Shown here piece after piece: positions 35,879 to 46,400 of a stretch of 64,000 nucleotides of DNA. Location: assembly GCA_900540345.1 (NCBI GenBank), contig UQFK01000005.1, forward strand, positions 27,100 through 91,099, read 5' to 3'. The position numbers and the translations under genes were made by a program. Numbering within the stretch: the stretch's first letter is position 1; each line of letters opens with the position of its first letter. Under the pieces are notes generated by a model. It was not told the origin of the DNA, searched no databases, and was given only the letters and a program-made list of their open reading frames with translations. The stretch is from an uncultured Eggerthella sp. (GTDB lineage Bacteria > Actinomycetota > Coriobacteriia > Coriobacteriales > Eggerthellaceae).

Positions 35879-37156
35879 CTATTCAGCTTTCGAGCGCGGA
35901 CCATAGCTCGGTTCAAAAACGGAGTCAGGAAGTTCTGGACCATCGTAGAGCTTGATCGATCCATCGCTTACCAAAGAATCGATCTGGGCATCAGTGTAGC
36001 CATATTCCTTCAGGACACGCGCAGTATCATATCCGATCGGACGAGACTTGCGCAAAATAGGATCGCCTACCGAATCGAGCCTGATAGGGCTTGTAGGAAG
36101 CATCTTTTCACCAAACGCATCATAATGAACAGGGCGCAAGATGTCGTTTGCATACGCCTCTTCATCCTCAAGAATGTCGACAAGGTTGTTGAGCTTAGAA
36201 TGAGGCACCTCATGCGCCTTGAAGATCTCAACCCATTCATCCCAGGTCTTCTGCGCAAATGCTTCTTCTAAGATACGAATGATCTGCGCATTCGCCTCAT
36301 AGTCCATATTTTCCTGCGGGAAATAGCGTGCATCGTCGACCAGGTCTTCACGCCCGATGATACTCATCACGCTGTTATAGAAAAGATTGTAGCTGCCATA
36401 GCAGATGAGAAACCATACATCATCTTTCGTGCGATAGGTATTGTTCGTTGGACACATAGCATGCTCACGACTCTTAGGCCACACATCGTTGAACTGAACG
36501 CCTGCAATACCTGTTTGGAAGGCCCAGCAAGCTTGATGATAGAGATTTACCGTTACCTTATCGCCAATGCCCGTACGCTCCTTGCGAACAAGCGCTGCAA
36601 GGATGCCCGCAGTAATCGAAACGCTCACATTCCAATCACCAAAAGCTGCAGGCATGTTGCCAGGAGCATAGTGTTCGCCTGCCTGTGGGATCGTAGTGAA
36701 TAATCCACCACGCGATGCAAAAGCAGTAGCATCATAGCCACGGGTATCGCGTTCAGGACCATATTCGCCATATCCGCGCACCTGCGCCCACACCAAATGC
36801 GGAAACCGCTCATGGATGGTCTCGTAGTCAAAACCGAGCTTTTTGAGTGCTTTGTCGCGGTAATTCGTCAATAAGATATCGGCAGTCTCAAGTAGCTTAT
36901 AAACGATCGCTTTGCCTTCGGTACTCTTGAGATTGATTGAAAGCCATTCCTTGTTCATGGATGCCAGATCGAACGCAGGATCATCGATATCAGTCTTCTC
37001 CATGCCAAAGCCCGGTGCATTGGTGCGGTATTCATCGCCAGTGAATGGCTCGATCTTGTAGATCGTTGCGCCCATCTCGCCTAAGATGCGTGGTGCAGCT
37101 GGACCTGCGACATAACCTGCTAATTCAACAACCTTGATCCCTTCAAGACCTTTCAT
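35879..37156 (-). CDS. Class III CoA transferase (CaiB/BaiF family)
   Basis: 425 aa. The N-terminal GIKVVELAGYVAGPAAPRILGEMGA, then LSINLKSTEGKAIV, and AAFGDWNVSVSITAGILAAL with the putative catalytic Asp near 174, identify the family of formyl-CoA transferase, CaiB and BaiF. These move CoA between carboxylic acids through an aspartyl-CoA thioester. The substrate cannot be inferred because no dehydratase, racemase or decarboxylase gene is adjacent. Upstream is a terminator-like hairpin after asd; downstream is dtd. Confidence 0.88.
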   Translation of the reverse strand: MKGLEGIKVVELAGYVAGPAAPRILGEMGATIYKIEPFTGDEYRTNAPGFGMEKTDIDDPAFDLASMNKEWLSINLKSTEGKAIVYKLLETADILLTNYRDKALKKLGFDYETIHERFPHLVWAQVRGYGEYGPERDTRGYDATAFASRGGLFTTIPQAGEHYAPGNMPAAFGDWNVSVSITAGILAALVRKERTGIGDKVTVNLYHQACWAFQTGIAGVQFNDVWPKSREHAMCPTNNTYRTKDDVWFLICYGSYNLFYNSVMSIIGREDLVDDARYFPQENMDYEANAQIIRILEEAFAQKTWDEWVEIFKAHEVPHSKLNNLVDILEDEEAYANDILRPVHYDAFGEKMLPTSPIRLDSVGDPILRKSRPIGYDTARVLKEYGYTDAQIDSLVSDGSIKLYDGPELPDSVFEPSYGPRSKAE

Positions 37157-37196
37157 AGCTTTTCACTCCTCACCTTTTATGACCTCCCTCATAGAG

Positions 37197-37226
37197 AAAG
37201 AGGCAGTCATTGAAGACCACCTCTTT
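37197..37226 (-). terminator. Possible terminator after asd
   Basis: On the minus strand AAAGAGGTGGTC / GACTGCCTCTTT forms a 12-bp stem with two G-U pairs and a 6-base loop. The following tract (CTCTATG) is poor in T, so termination strength is doubtful. Confidence 0.45.
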
Positions 37227-37255
37227 TTTACTCTCTTTAATTGCTCACATACACT

Positions 37256-38296
37256 CTAGGGAAGCAAGAGTTGCGCGATTTGCACTGCATTGAGCGCTGC
37301 TCCCTTGCGGATCTGATCAGCAACGACCCAGAACGCAAGACCATTCTCTACTGAGGGATCCTTGCGCAAGCGACCTACATAGGTATCATTCGTGCCAGCC
37401 AGAAGTCCCGGCATCGGGTAGAGCTTATTGTCTGTATCATCCATCACGACCACATTTGGCGCGGCCTCAAGCGCCGCGCGAGCTTGCTCAGGCGTGATAG
37501 CGCTCTCAAATTCAACATTGATCGACTCACCATGGCAGCGCAGCACGGGGACACGAACGCATGTTGCGCTTACTGCGAGTTCAGGATCGTGCATGATCTT
37601 CTTCGTCTCGACAACCATCTTCCATTCTTCTTTCGTGGAAGCATCGTCCATAAACACGTCGATGTGAGGGATGACATTGAAAGCGATCTGGTGAGCAAAA
37701 GCATCGATAGTGAGATCTTTGCCTTCCAAGAATTCCTTGGTTTGAGCGAAAAGCTCGTCCATCGCAGCTGCTCCCGCGCCTGATGCGGCCTGGTAGGTAG
37801 AGACGACCACACGATCGATCTTCGCGATATCATAAAGAGGCTTCAGAGCAACCACCATTTGGATGGTAGAGCAATTTGGATTAGCGATAACACCGCTGTG
37901 CCACTTCACATCTTCTGGATTGACCTCGGGAACGACCAGGGGTACATCTTCATCCATGCGAAATGCGCTTGAATTATCGATCATGACCGCACCTGATGCT
38001 ACGACCGCTTCGCGCATCTTTTTTGACACGCCTGCACCCGCAGAGAACAGTGCAATATCGACACCTTCAAAACTGTCCGGTGTCATTTCCTCGACGACGA
38101 GATCGCCTGCAGGAACCTGACCGCAACCTTTGAATGGGAGTTTCTTACCTGCGCTGCGGGCTGAAGCGAGCGCTCTCACTTCAGCAGCGGGAAAATCGAG
38201 ATCATGCAAGACCTCGAGGAATTCTCTACCAACCGCGCCTGTAGCACCTGCAACGGCAACGACTGGATTTGCGGGGATCTCTTTAGTCTGCATCAT
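37256..38296 (-). CDS. asd: Aspartate-semialdehyde dehydrogenase
   Basis: 346 aa. NADP motif VAVAGATGAVGREFLEVL is at 12-30, and the catalytic cysteine is in ANPNCSTIQM near residue 141. It reduces aspartyl phosphate to the semialdehyde for lysine/diaminopimelate, threonine and methionine synthesis. The ribosome binding site AAAGGAC overlaps the lysC stop and the gene begins 2 bases after it, so lysC and asd form an operon. Confidence 0.97.
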   Translation of the reverse strand: MMQTKEIPANPVVAVAGATGAVGREFLEVLHDLDFPAAEVRALASARSAGKKLPFKGCGQVPAGDLVVEEMTPDSFEGVDIALFSAGAGVSKKMREAVVASGAVMIDNSSAFRMDEDVPLVVPEVNPEDVKWHSGVIANPNCSTIQMVVALKPLYDIAKIDRVVVSTYQAASGAGAAAMDELFAQTKEFLEGKDLTIDAFAHQIAFNVIPHIDVFMDDASTKEEWKMVVETKKIMHDPELAVSATCVRVPVLRCHGESINVEFESAITPEQARAALEAAPNVVVMDDTDNKLYPMPGLLAGTNDTYVGRLRKDPSVENGLAFWVVADQIRKGAALNAVQIAQLLLP

Positions 38297-38298
38297 GA

Positions 38299-39579
38299 TT
38301 ATCGTCCTTTGTTCATCTTGGCAGCGATCTCTTCAGCGGATAGCTGCGTTTCTTCGAAAATGCTATCGGAATCAAGTCCGAATTCGGTATGCAGGCATTG
38401 AACAGCTTCCTGCACCTGATCGCCATCGACCACCACCGACAAACGGATAGGACTCGTAGAGATCATAACGATGTTGATCTTATTCTCTGCAAGTGCTTTG
38501 AATGCGCGTGCAGCAACACCTGGACTCGATTTCATGCCTGTACCTACTAGAGAAACCTTCGCAATATTCTCATCAATGAGCACATCGGAGGGATTCAACT
38601 CTTTTGCAAGATCGTCGATAGTTTTCATGACCAGATCGCGCTGAGAACCAGGGAACGTGAAAGATATGTTCGCCTTTCCATCATTTGAGGCATTTTGGAT
38701 GATCATATCAACAGAGACCTTGTTCATCGCCAAAGTAGAGAAGACACGCGCCGCCATGCCTGCTTCATCTGCAAGACCGCGGATTGTCACCTTCATCTCA
38801 GACGTATCGTGAGCGATGCCCGTGATCGTTGCTTGTTCCATAGTGGGTGTTACCTCCTTGACGAAAGTTCCTGGTTCATCAGTGAAAACCGATCGTGCGT
38901 GAATGACTACGCCATATTTGCGTGCGAATTCGACCGCACGCGATTGCAGCACGCCCGCACCTTCGCTCGAAAGCTCAAGCATGTCATCGTAGTCAATGAC
39001 ATCAAGCTTACGCGCCCGAGGAACGACGCGCGGATCGGCACTATAGACGCCATCGACATCAGAGAAGATCTCGCAAACATCAGCATCTATGCCTGCCGCG
39101 AGTGCAACAGCTGTGGTGTCCGAACCGCCTCGACCAAGGGTCGTGATGTCACCTTCATGTGTGAGACCCTGAAAGCCCGCTACAACTACGATCGCTCCCC
39201 TGTCGAGCTGTTCAATGATGCGATCTGCGTTGATGATCTCGATCTTCGCACTGGAAAATTCGCTATCAGTGACGATACCCGCTTGCCAACCCGTGAAACT
39301 CGTAGCTTCATGACCGCGAGCCTGGAGCGCCATGGCAAGCAACGCCATGCTCACTTGCTCTCCTGTAGAGAGCAGCATATCCATCTCGCGTTTGGTGGGT
39401 CGATCATTCACAGCAGCAGCAAGCCCAACGAGCTCATCGGTAGTCTTGCCCATCGCCGATACGACCGCGACGACCTTATCGCCTGCCTGCTTTTTTTTGA
39501 TGAGTCGATCTGCAACTTTCTGAATGCGTTCTGGAGATGCAACTGATGTGCCTCCGAACTTTGCAACAACAAGAGACAT
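38299..39579 (-). CDS. lysC: Aspartate kinase
   Basis: 426 aa. It starts with VVAKFGGTSVASPERIQKVA; the catalytic domain covers about 1-240 and two regulatory ACT domains fill about 265-410. It phosphorylates aspartate, the first step of the diaminopimelate/lysine/threonine branch. The LysC/alpha-beta type ACT layout suggests feedback by lysine and/or threonine. No lysine riboswitch was recognised in the 111 bases upstream; the ribosome binding site is AAAGAAGG. Confidence 0.96.
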   Translation of the reverse strand: MSLVVAKFGGTSVASPERIQKVADRLIKKKQAGDKVVAVVSAMGKTTDELVGLAAAVNDRPTKREMDMLLSTGEQVSMALLAMALQARGHEATSFTGWQAGIVTDSEFSSAKIEIINADRIIEQLDRGAIVVVAGFQGLTHEGDITTLGRGGSDTTAVALAAGIDADVCEIFSDVDGVYSADPRVVPRARKLDVIDYDDMLELSSEGAGVLQSRAVEFARKYGVVIHARSVFTDEPGTFVKEVTPTMEQATITGIAHDTSEMKVTIRGLADEAGMAARVFSTLAMNKVSVDMIIQNASNDGKANISFTFPGSQRDLVMKTIDDLAKELNPSDVLIDENIAKVSLVGTGMKSSPGVAARAFKALAENKINIVMISTSPIRLSVVVDGDQVQEAVQCLHTEFGLDSDSIFEETQLSAEEIAAKMNKGR

Positions 39580-39690
39580 GGCCTTCTTTCTTCACGTAAG
39601 AAAACTTCCTCACAAACATAGCATAATCGATCGAACACAACTGGCCGATGCAGTTAGAGAGGGCTTTTTTTCCGTGAACGTGATAAGCGC

Positions 39691-40323
39691 CTAGCCGTTT
39701 TTCAAGACAATAGCGGTCATGCGATCGGCGATGGTCTCGCATTGATCGACACAATCCTCGAAGATATCAAAGATGGAAGACCACACCATGACGCGCATAA
39801 AGTGCTCGGCATCTTCAGTGAAGAGCTTGCGCATCACTTCAAGATAAAGACGATCAGCTTCTTCTTCAAGATCATTGACCTCGACCACTGCTTTTTTGAA
39901 AGTAGCCGATTTTCGTGCGTGTGGAAATTCCTTGACTGCGTCATAGAGCGCCTTGCAAGAACGATGCAAGATCTTTGCAAATGCAACCGCATCGTGATGC
40001 ATAAAACGTACATCATACATATAAAAGCTGCGGATAAGCTCTTCGATCTGGTCGACCACTTCATCGAGTGAAGAAGCAACTGAAGTGATGTCTTCGCGAT
40101 CGAGTGGTGGCACGAAATCGGGTAAAAGCGCATCATGGATGCTGTGGTGCACATCGTCAGCCTCGTTCTCGATGCGATGCGCTTCTGGCAAATAGCTCTT
40201 GAGCTCTTCAGCGCGATCGAAGTTCTCAACAACCGACATGAGCAATTCTGCTTCTTTCACCGCAAGCTCTGCCTGATTAGCGAATGCCTCGAAATAGTTG
40301 AACCTCGCCCCTTTGTGTTTCAT
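39691..40323 (-). CDS. PhoU-like DUF47 family protein
   Basis: 210 aa, all-helical. It has the DUF47/PhoU pattern with E/D-rich motifs (ENEADDVHHSIHDALLPDFVPPLDREDI, and EVNDLEEEADRLYLEVMRKLF). These proteins typically regulate the neighbouring PiT phosphate transporter. Here no transporter adjoins it; the only PiT gene is 12 kb away at 52321-53367. About 111 bases separate it from lysC. Confidence 0.88.
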   Translation of the reverse strand: MKHKGARFNYFEAFANQAELAVKEAELLMSVVENFDRAEELKSYLPEAHRIENEADDVHHSIHDALLPDFVPPLDREDITSVASSLDEVVDQIEELIRSFYMYDVRFMHHDAVAFAKILHRSCKALYDAVKEFPHARKSATFKKAVVEVNDLEEEADRLYLEVMRKLFTEDAEHFMRVMVWSSIFDIFEDCVDQCETIADRMTAIVLKNG

Positions 40324-40431
40324 GCACCAAGCTCCTTGTTCATGGCACCCTAGGGATGCGCCGACCTCTCTACGTTACCTGCAACAGCTCATAGACAAAG
40401 CAATGCAGGCGGTCTATATTGTATCGTTTCT

Positions 40432-41118
40432 TTAACAGAAATAAGCGAACACTCGACGTTGCTCGTCCCCAATCGTAGTAAGCGAATTATGACCAGGGAG
40501 AACAAGTGTATCATCAGGCAACTGCGAAAGGCGCTTTAGCGAGCGCCTCATCTGTGCATCATCGCCACCTTCGAAATCCGTTCTGCCGATCGAACCTGCA
40601 AAGAGCGTATCACCTGAGATCAGAACATTTGCACGATCGATATATTCACCATACTGAGAATCAAGGAATAAACAGATGCCTCCTGGGGTATGACCAGGGG
40701 TCGCGATGACCCTCCATACCATGTTGCCCACTGTGAGCGTATCCTTATCCTTGAGCTTGACATCGACCGGGCAAGAATCAGCAGTTGGTCCAAAGGGAGG
40801 TGCTGGTTGATCTTCGATGATAGCTGCATCGATCTCAGAGGCATAAACAGGAGCACCAGTCGCTTCGCGCAATTCACGCAGCGCACCTACATGATCATGA
40901 TGATGATGCGTGCAGATGATCGCGTCGAGCTTCCGTCCATCAAGCAATTGCAAGATGCGCGCAACATCAGCAGAAGGGTCAACCACTAATAGACCTTTGC
41001 CATCAGAAATGAAATACGTATTATTCTGGATCATTCCTAGAATAAGAAAATCGATATCAACACACGCTCCAGTTACTTCAAAGCCATAGTTACCACGTGT
41101 TATCTCTATTGTTGCCAT
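40432..41118 (-). CDS. Metallo-beta-lactamase-fold hydrolase (glyoxalase II-like)
   Basis: 228 aa. The zinc motif THHHHDHVGAL is near 74-84, GHTPGGICLFL gives the next ligand, SGDTLFAGSIGRTD supplies the bridging Asp, and VLPGHNSLTTI the last His. Hydroxyacylglutathione-hydrolase-like proteins of this group are common single-domain enzymes next to relA in actinobacteria; the true substrate is not known. It begins 43 bases after the relA stop. Confidence 0.88.
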   Translation of the reverse strand: MATIEITRGNYGFEVTGACVDIDFLILGMIQNNTYFISDGKGLLVVDPSADVARILQLLDGRKLDAIICTHHHHDHVGALRELREATGAPVYASEIDAAIIEDQPAPPFGPTADSCPVDVKLKDKDTLTVGNMVWRVIATPGHTPGGICLFLDSQYGEYIDRANVLISGDTLFAGSIGRTDFEGGDDAQMRRSLKRLSQLPDDTLVLPGHNSLTTIGDEQRRVFAYFC

Positions 41119-41161
41119 ATATAGATCCCTTCATCTCTGATTTGAGCGGATGTGCTCGGAC

Positions 41162-43498
41162 TTACTTTGATCCTACTGTCGCATTCGGCATCATGCGGCG
41201 CGCCTCGAACACACCCTCGACCGATTGAAGCTTATTCAAGATGCGATCGATCGACGAAGTGTCGGATACCTGAAATAAAAAGCGCATCTCCACCATACTA
41301 TCTCGATGCGTTGTTGACGAAACTGACAACACATTGGCACCATTCTCTGAAAAAACCTTTGCAACATCGAGCAGAAGATTGAGACGATCGAGCGCTTCGA
41401 TAACGATCTCAACATTGAATGTGACATTGCCAGAAGGCGCACTATCAGCCCAATGAACTTCGATGATACGTTCTGGATGGCGCTTGAGATCTTGTGCATT
41501 AGGACAATCGCTCCGATGAACCGATACTCCACGTCCACGCGTAACGAACCCTACGATATCATCGCCTGGAACAGGGTTACAGCAACGAGACAAACGCACA
41601 AGAACATCATCAATACCACGCACCACGATGCCGTTGTCTGCATGTGTCTCATGTTTTTTCGGTCGCTTGACCGAGGTGAGCATAGGTGGCATCTTGCCTG
41701 TTGAGGAAGCTGATGTGCCAATACCTGGCTTTTCTGCATCTTCCGTGCCTCGGTCGACCAAGATCTTCAACAGACGATTTGAGACCAATGTGGCATTTTC
41801 CTTGCCGTTGCCGATCTTGACGAGCATGTCATCTGCATCTTTAAAACCTAATGTCTCTGCAACCTGCTTGATCGCACGCATCGACTGCGCTGAAGAGATA
41901 CCAAGACCATGCTTTCGCATCTCACGTGTGAGCTTATCTCGACCAGCCTGCAGATCATCGCCACGACTGATCTTGGAGAAATATGAGCGGATTTTGGAGC
42001 GCGCAGAGGGGGTCTTTACGATGTTGAGCCAATCGCGCGAGGGGCTTGCGCTCTTCTGTGTAAGGATCTCGACACGGTCTCCCTGTTGGAGCTGATAGCT
42101 GAGTGGAACGATGGCCCCATTCACCTTCGCACCTACGCAGTGATTACCTACCTCGGTATGGATCGCGTATGCAAAATCAACCGGAGTCGAACCAGCACGC
42201 AGACTGAGCGCTTTGCCTTTCGGCGTGAAAACATAGACCTCTTTTGGCGCGAGGCCGGTCTTGAGCGATTTTAGGAATTCGCGCGAATCCTTGGTCTCAT
42301 CTTGCCAGTCGACCATCTCGCGCAACCATGCGATCTGCTTCTCGAGATCCTTATCGCCCTTACGCGTGCTTTCCTTATAACGCCAATGAGCAGCAACACC
42401 ATATTCACTGACACGATGCATCTCTTCTGTGCGGATCTGCACTTCGAGTGGACGACCCGCTGGACCGATGACCGTAGTATGCAAACTTTGATACATGTTG
42501 AACTTTGGCATGGCAATATAGTCTTTGAAGCGCCCTGGCATTGGATGCCACAGCGTATGGACCGCACCGAGCGCAGAATAACAATCGGAGACCGAATCAA
42601 CGATGATACGAACCGCAATAAGGTCATACACCTCAGAGAAGCCCTTGCCCTTCTTTGTCATCTTCTGATAGATCGAATAAAGATGCTTAGGCCTGCCCAT
42701 GATGCGCGCCTCGACACCGATCTTTTCCATCTCCCCTTTGATGATATCGATGACATTTTGAAGATATTCTTCGCGCTCATGGCGCGTCTCACTGACCATG
42801 CGCGAGACGAGCTTGAACTTATTGGGCTCAAGGTAGAAGAATGCAAGATCTTCGAGCTCCCATTTGATCGAACTGATACCAAGGCGATGCGCGATCGGCG
42901 CATAAATATCACGTGTCTCGCGGGATTTGAAAATACGGCGATCCTCGCGCAACGCAGAGAGCGTGCGCATGTTATGGAGACGGTCGGCAAGCTTGATGAC
43001 GATGACGCGAATATCGCGATTCATCGCCACGAGCATCTTACGAAATGTTTGAGCTTGCTCGTCGTTTAAATCCTCGACTTCGATCTTAGAGATCTTGGTG
43101 ACACCATCGACCAGTTCGGCGATCTGCGGGCTAAACGTATCTGCCACCTGTTCTTTTGTAGTCGAAGAATCTTCGACCGTATCATGCAAGAGCGCTGCAC
43201 ATAATGTCTCGACGTCCATGCGCAAATCAGCCAAGATGATAGCAACTTCAACAGGATGGATGACAAACGGTTCGCCCGACTTACGGCACTGACCTTTGTG
43301 CGCTTCTCGCGCGAACTCAAAAGCACGACTGAGCAGCTCCTGGTCTTCCTCCCCTAAGTATGCCGAAGACATTTCGAGCAACACCGCAAAACGCTCCTCA
43401 GCCGACACACCCGTAGGTGCTGCCGTAGCAGCAGCGATAAGTGGGTCGATCGTTGGAGTGATGTTCAATGACTTCTGTGATGTATGCTTATGAGGCAT
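41162..43498 (-). CDS. relA: Bifunctional (p)ppGpp synthetase/hydrolase RelA/SpoT
   Basis: 778 aa, normal Rel length. An HD hydrolase domain (about 60-200, with HPVEVAIILADL and ALLHDTVEDSS), the synthetase domain (about 260-370, with KDYIAMPKFNMYQSLHT), a TGS domain (VYVFTPKGKALSLRAGST), a Cys/His-containing region (LSRCCNPVPGDDIVGFV) and a C-terminal ACT domain (RLNLLLDVAKVFSENGANVL) are all present. It makes and degrades the alarmone. Its start overlaps the recJ-recQ stop by 11 bases, as recJ-rel coupling in many Gram-positives. Confidence 0.97.
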   Translation of the reverse strand: MPHKHTSQKSLNITPTIDPLIAAATAAPTGVSAEERFAVLLEMSSAYLGEEDQELLSRAFEFAREAHKGQCRKSGEPFVIHPVEVAIILADLRMDVETLCAALLHDTVEDSSTTKEQVADTFSPQIAELVDGVTKISKIEVEDLNDEQAQTFRKMLVAMNRDIRVIVIKLADRLHNMRTLSALREDRRIFKSRETRDIYAPIAHRLGISSIKWELEDLAFFYLEPNKFKLVSRMVSETRHEREEYLQNVIDIIKGEMEKIGVEARIMGRPKHLYSIYQKMTKKGKGFSEVYDLIAVRIIVDSVSDCYSALGAVHTLWHPMPGRFKDYIAMPKFNMYQSLHTTVIGPAGRPLEVQIRTEEMHRVSEYGVAAHWRYKESTRKGDKDLEKQIAWLREMVDWQDETKDSREFLKSLKTGLAPKEVYVFTPKGKALSLRAGSTPVDFAYAIHTEVGNHCVGAKVNGAIVPLSYQLQQGDRVEILTQKSASPSRDWLNIVKTPSARSKIRSYFSKISRGDDLQAGRDKLTREMRKHGLGISSAQSMRAIKQVAETLGFKDADDMLVKIGNGKENATLVSNRLLKILVDRGTEDAEKPGIGTSASSTGKMPPMLTSVKRPKKHETHADNGIVVRGIDDVLVRLSRCCNPVPGDDIVGFVTRGRGVSVHRSDCPNAQDLKRHPERIIEVHWADSAPSGNVTFNVEIVIEALDRLNLLLDVAKVFSENGANVLSVSSTTHRDSMVEMRFLFQVSDTSSIDRILNKLQSVEGVFEARRMMPNATVGSK

Positions 43499-46400
43499 CG
43501 GCGTGACCCTCTTTCTTGTTTTTCGGCAAAAGCGGCTTTTGGATGCGACGTTCGAGCTCGTCAGCAGGCTGCTTCATGATCCATTCTTCGAATCGCGAGA
43601 ACGAATCGATCTCATCCATACCCTCTCGATAGCGCACGCTCTCGATCAGGTCGACCTTGCCCTTATAGTCTACGACATGCAGATAGTAGCGCGTTACCTC
43701 ATCATGAACCTCGGTACGTGTTTTCACAAGCCCAAGCTCCTCAAAGACCGCGATGCTTGAGCGTGTCTGAGTGGTGGAGATTGTGAAGGTGGGAAAGAGT
43801 GAAGTCGCACTCTTTGCAAGGGCATCGAGCGCAAATGCATAGAACTCTTCGGCGCTCTGTCGTTGCTGACGGCGAAGCTCTCGGTATATCTGCGCCATAT
43901 CATCATGTGAGGGAGTAAGATCGTATAGAATCGATTGGTTGACCGATCCGTCACCTTTGCTGAACAGCAAATGAATGCAAGCATCTTCGCCATCACGACC
44001 CGCTCGCCCACTCATCTGATTGAATTCGATCTCAGAGAAAGGCATGTGATAGAGCACAACATGGCGAATATGAGGCAGATCGATGCCCTCCCCAAACGCA
44101 GAAGTAGCAATAAGAACACGCAGCTTATCACTTCGAAAGAGCTCTTCGATGTGCGTGCGCTCTTCGCGTGCAAGACCAGCATTATAGAATCCGATCTGCG
44201 GTGCTAAATGGGGTAACAGTTCGCGTAAGCGCTTGGTGAGCATGATGGTCTCCATGCGCGAATTAACATACACGATACTCTTCTCACCCTGTGCGATGAT
44301 ACTTGCAAGATAGAGATCCTTTTTGCGAATATTGCGCTTATCGTCTAAATGAAGATTCGTTCGCATATGAGCATCGGTGATGAGAACATCAAGATCGAGC
44401 GAATCGATGAGATCGTTTGTGATCGCATCATTTGCTGTTGCAGTGAGCGCGAGGACCTGCGGATCACCAAGGATCTTCAAAGAATCACCAATATGCTTAT
44501 AGGCAACGCGAAAGTCTTCGCGTGCTAGACCAACGTGATGAGCTTCGTCGATCGCCATAAAACCAATATGAGCTCGCGGTGCTATCTCTGATGCATGGCA
44601 TGCAAGATATTCTGGCGTCGTAAGGATGATATCAGTCTTTCCTGCCTCGATGCCGCTGAGCACCTCGCGGCGCTCTTCATAACTCGAAGCTCCGGTGAGT
44701 ACCTCGACCGACATGCCAAAAGGAGCAAGAATACGGCGCAAATTGAATGCTTGATCGGCGATAAGAGCTCGCAATGGATAGAGAAAGATGCTCTGCTGAT
44801 GCAGCTTCAGCGCAAGCTCGATCGCATGCAGATAGAAGATGATCGACTTACCGCGACCTGTTCCCATAAGCGCCAAAACAGAGTCTCCCGCATCTAAGCA
44901 ATCGAGTGTGCGCTCTTGCGCTTCATGAAGCTTTCCCTCGCCCAAAAATGCTTCAATCAAGCGCCTTCGCGCGAGAGCAGCATCTCTCTTCATGAGCTCT
45001 TCCCATTCTAGGCGACGTTGGTGCGCATCGGTGACATCATTGCTCACCTGCGCTACCGAGCTCTCAATCTGCTCAGCATTGCCTATATATCGCTCGATCA
45101 GATCGCGAATAAAAGAAGCACACGCCTCATCGCAATGACACCCCTCAACTTCAGTAAGAGGTTCAAGCTGGTCGACAACGGCTTTTACCGTTCGATAATT
45201 CTTCCAGGTATCGATCTGAACCCGAAAGACTGCATTTACGATGGTCTTACACGAGACAAGCTCTTGGATGCGAGGACAGTGGAACATAATCGAAGAGACG
45301 CTATTAACCCCATCTGAGAGCGTCGCAGAAAGATGATCTTTGTTTACACCAACTGCCTTTGCTTGAACAAGAAAAACACCAGCTGCAAGATAGTGCGGTA
45401 CCGGGTTTTCCTGACCAAAAGGCGCGAGTAATTCGATCTTTGCTACATTATCAAGCGTGAGCTCCCCAAGATCGACGAGTGCATCAACTTCAACCTTTGG
45501 CTCGAACGCAGCAGCAGGAAGCGTATCCATATACGCACACAACGCACGATAGAACTCATCGAGATTCTCTTCAGGCAATGTCACGCCTACTGCTGCTCCA
45601 TGGCCACCATAGCGTGTCAACAGATGCTTGCAAGACTCGACCGCCTTGAACAAATTAACGTCCCCAACGCTTCTCCCAGATCCACGGGCTTGTCCGTCTT
45701 CGATCGTAAAGAGCAACGAAGGAACATGGTAGGTGCTGACCAGGCGGGATGCGACGATACCTTTTACCCCTTCATGCCAGCCTTCACCTGAAACAATCAA
45801 GGCGCGCTGGCCATTATAGATACGAGACGCCTGCGCTTGCGCAACTTCAGAGAGCTCCGACTCTATCTGACGACGGCGCTCATTGTTACTTTCCAGCTGA
45901 GCTGCCAGATCAATACATTCAGAAGGGTCATCACACATCAAAAGATCGAGTGCAAGCTGCGCATTTCCCATCCTTCCTGCGGCATTCAAACGCGGCACGA
46001 GCGTAAAGCTAAGATTGACCGAGGTAAGCGTACCTGGCACGATGCCAGCTTGAGCCATAAGCGCTTCAATACAAGGTCGCGGACGTTTATTGAGCACATC
46101 AAGACCACTTGAAACGAGCGCACGATTCTCTTCTACCATCGGCATGAGGTCAGCTACCGTTCCGAGTGTTGCAAAATCGATGAGATCTTGCCATAGATAC
46201 GGCTTTCCCAAATGTGAACCCAGTGCTTGGATGACCTTCAAAGCGACACCTGCACCAGCCAAGATCGCACTTGGGCTGTCAGAGCATTTAGGATCGATCA
46301 GTGCAATATTGACGGGCACTGATTCAGCGGGTTCATGATGATCGGTGACGATCACCTTGATGCCGTGCTCAAGCAGATAGTCGACCTCTTCACACGCGGC

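Noticed and set aside
38695..39546. 283-codon plus-strand frame opposite lysC
   Set aside because: Antisense of the conserved aspartate kinase, without a ribosome binding site.
39580..39690. Lysine riboswitch before lysC
   Set aside because: The gap is 111 bases, too short for the five-stem lysine aptamer, and no matching pattern was found.
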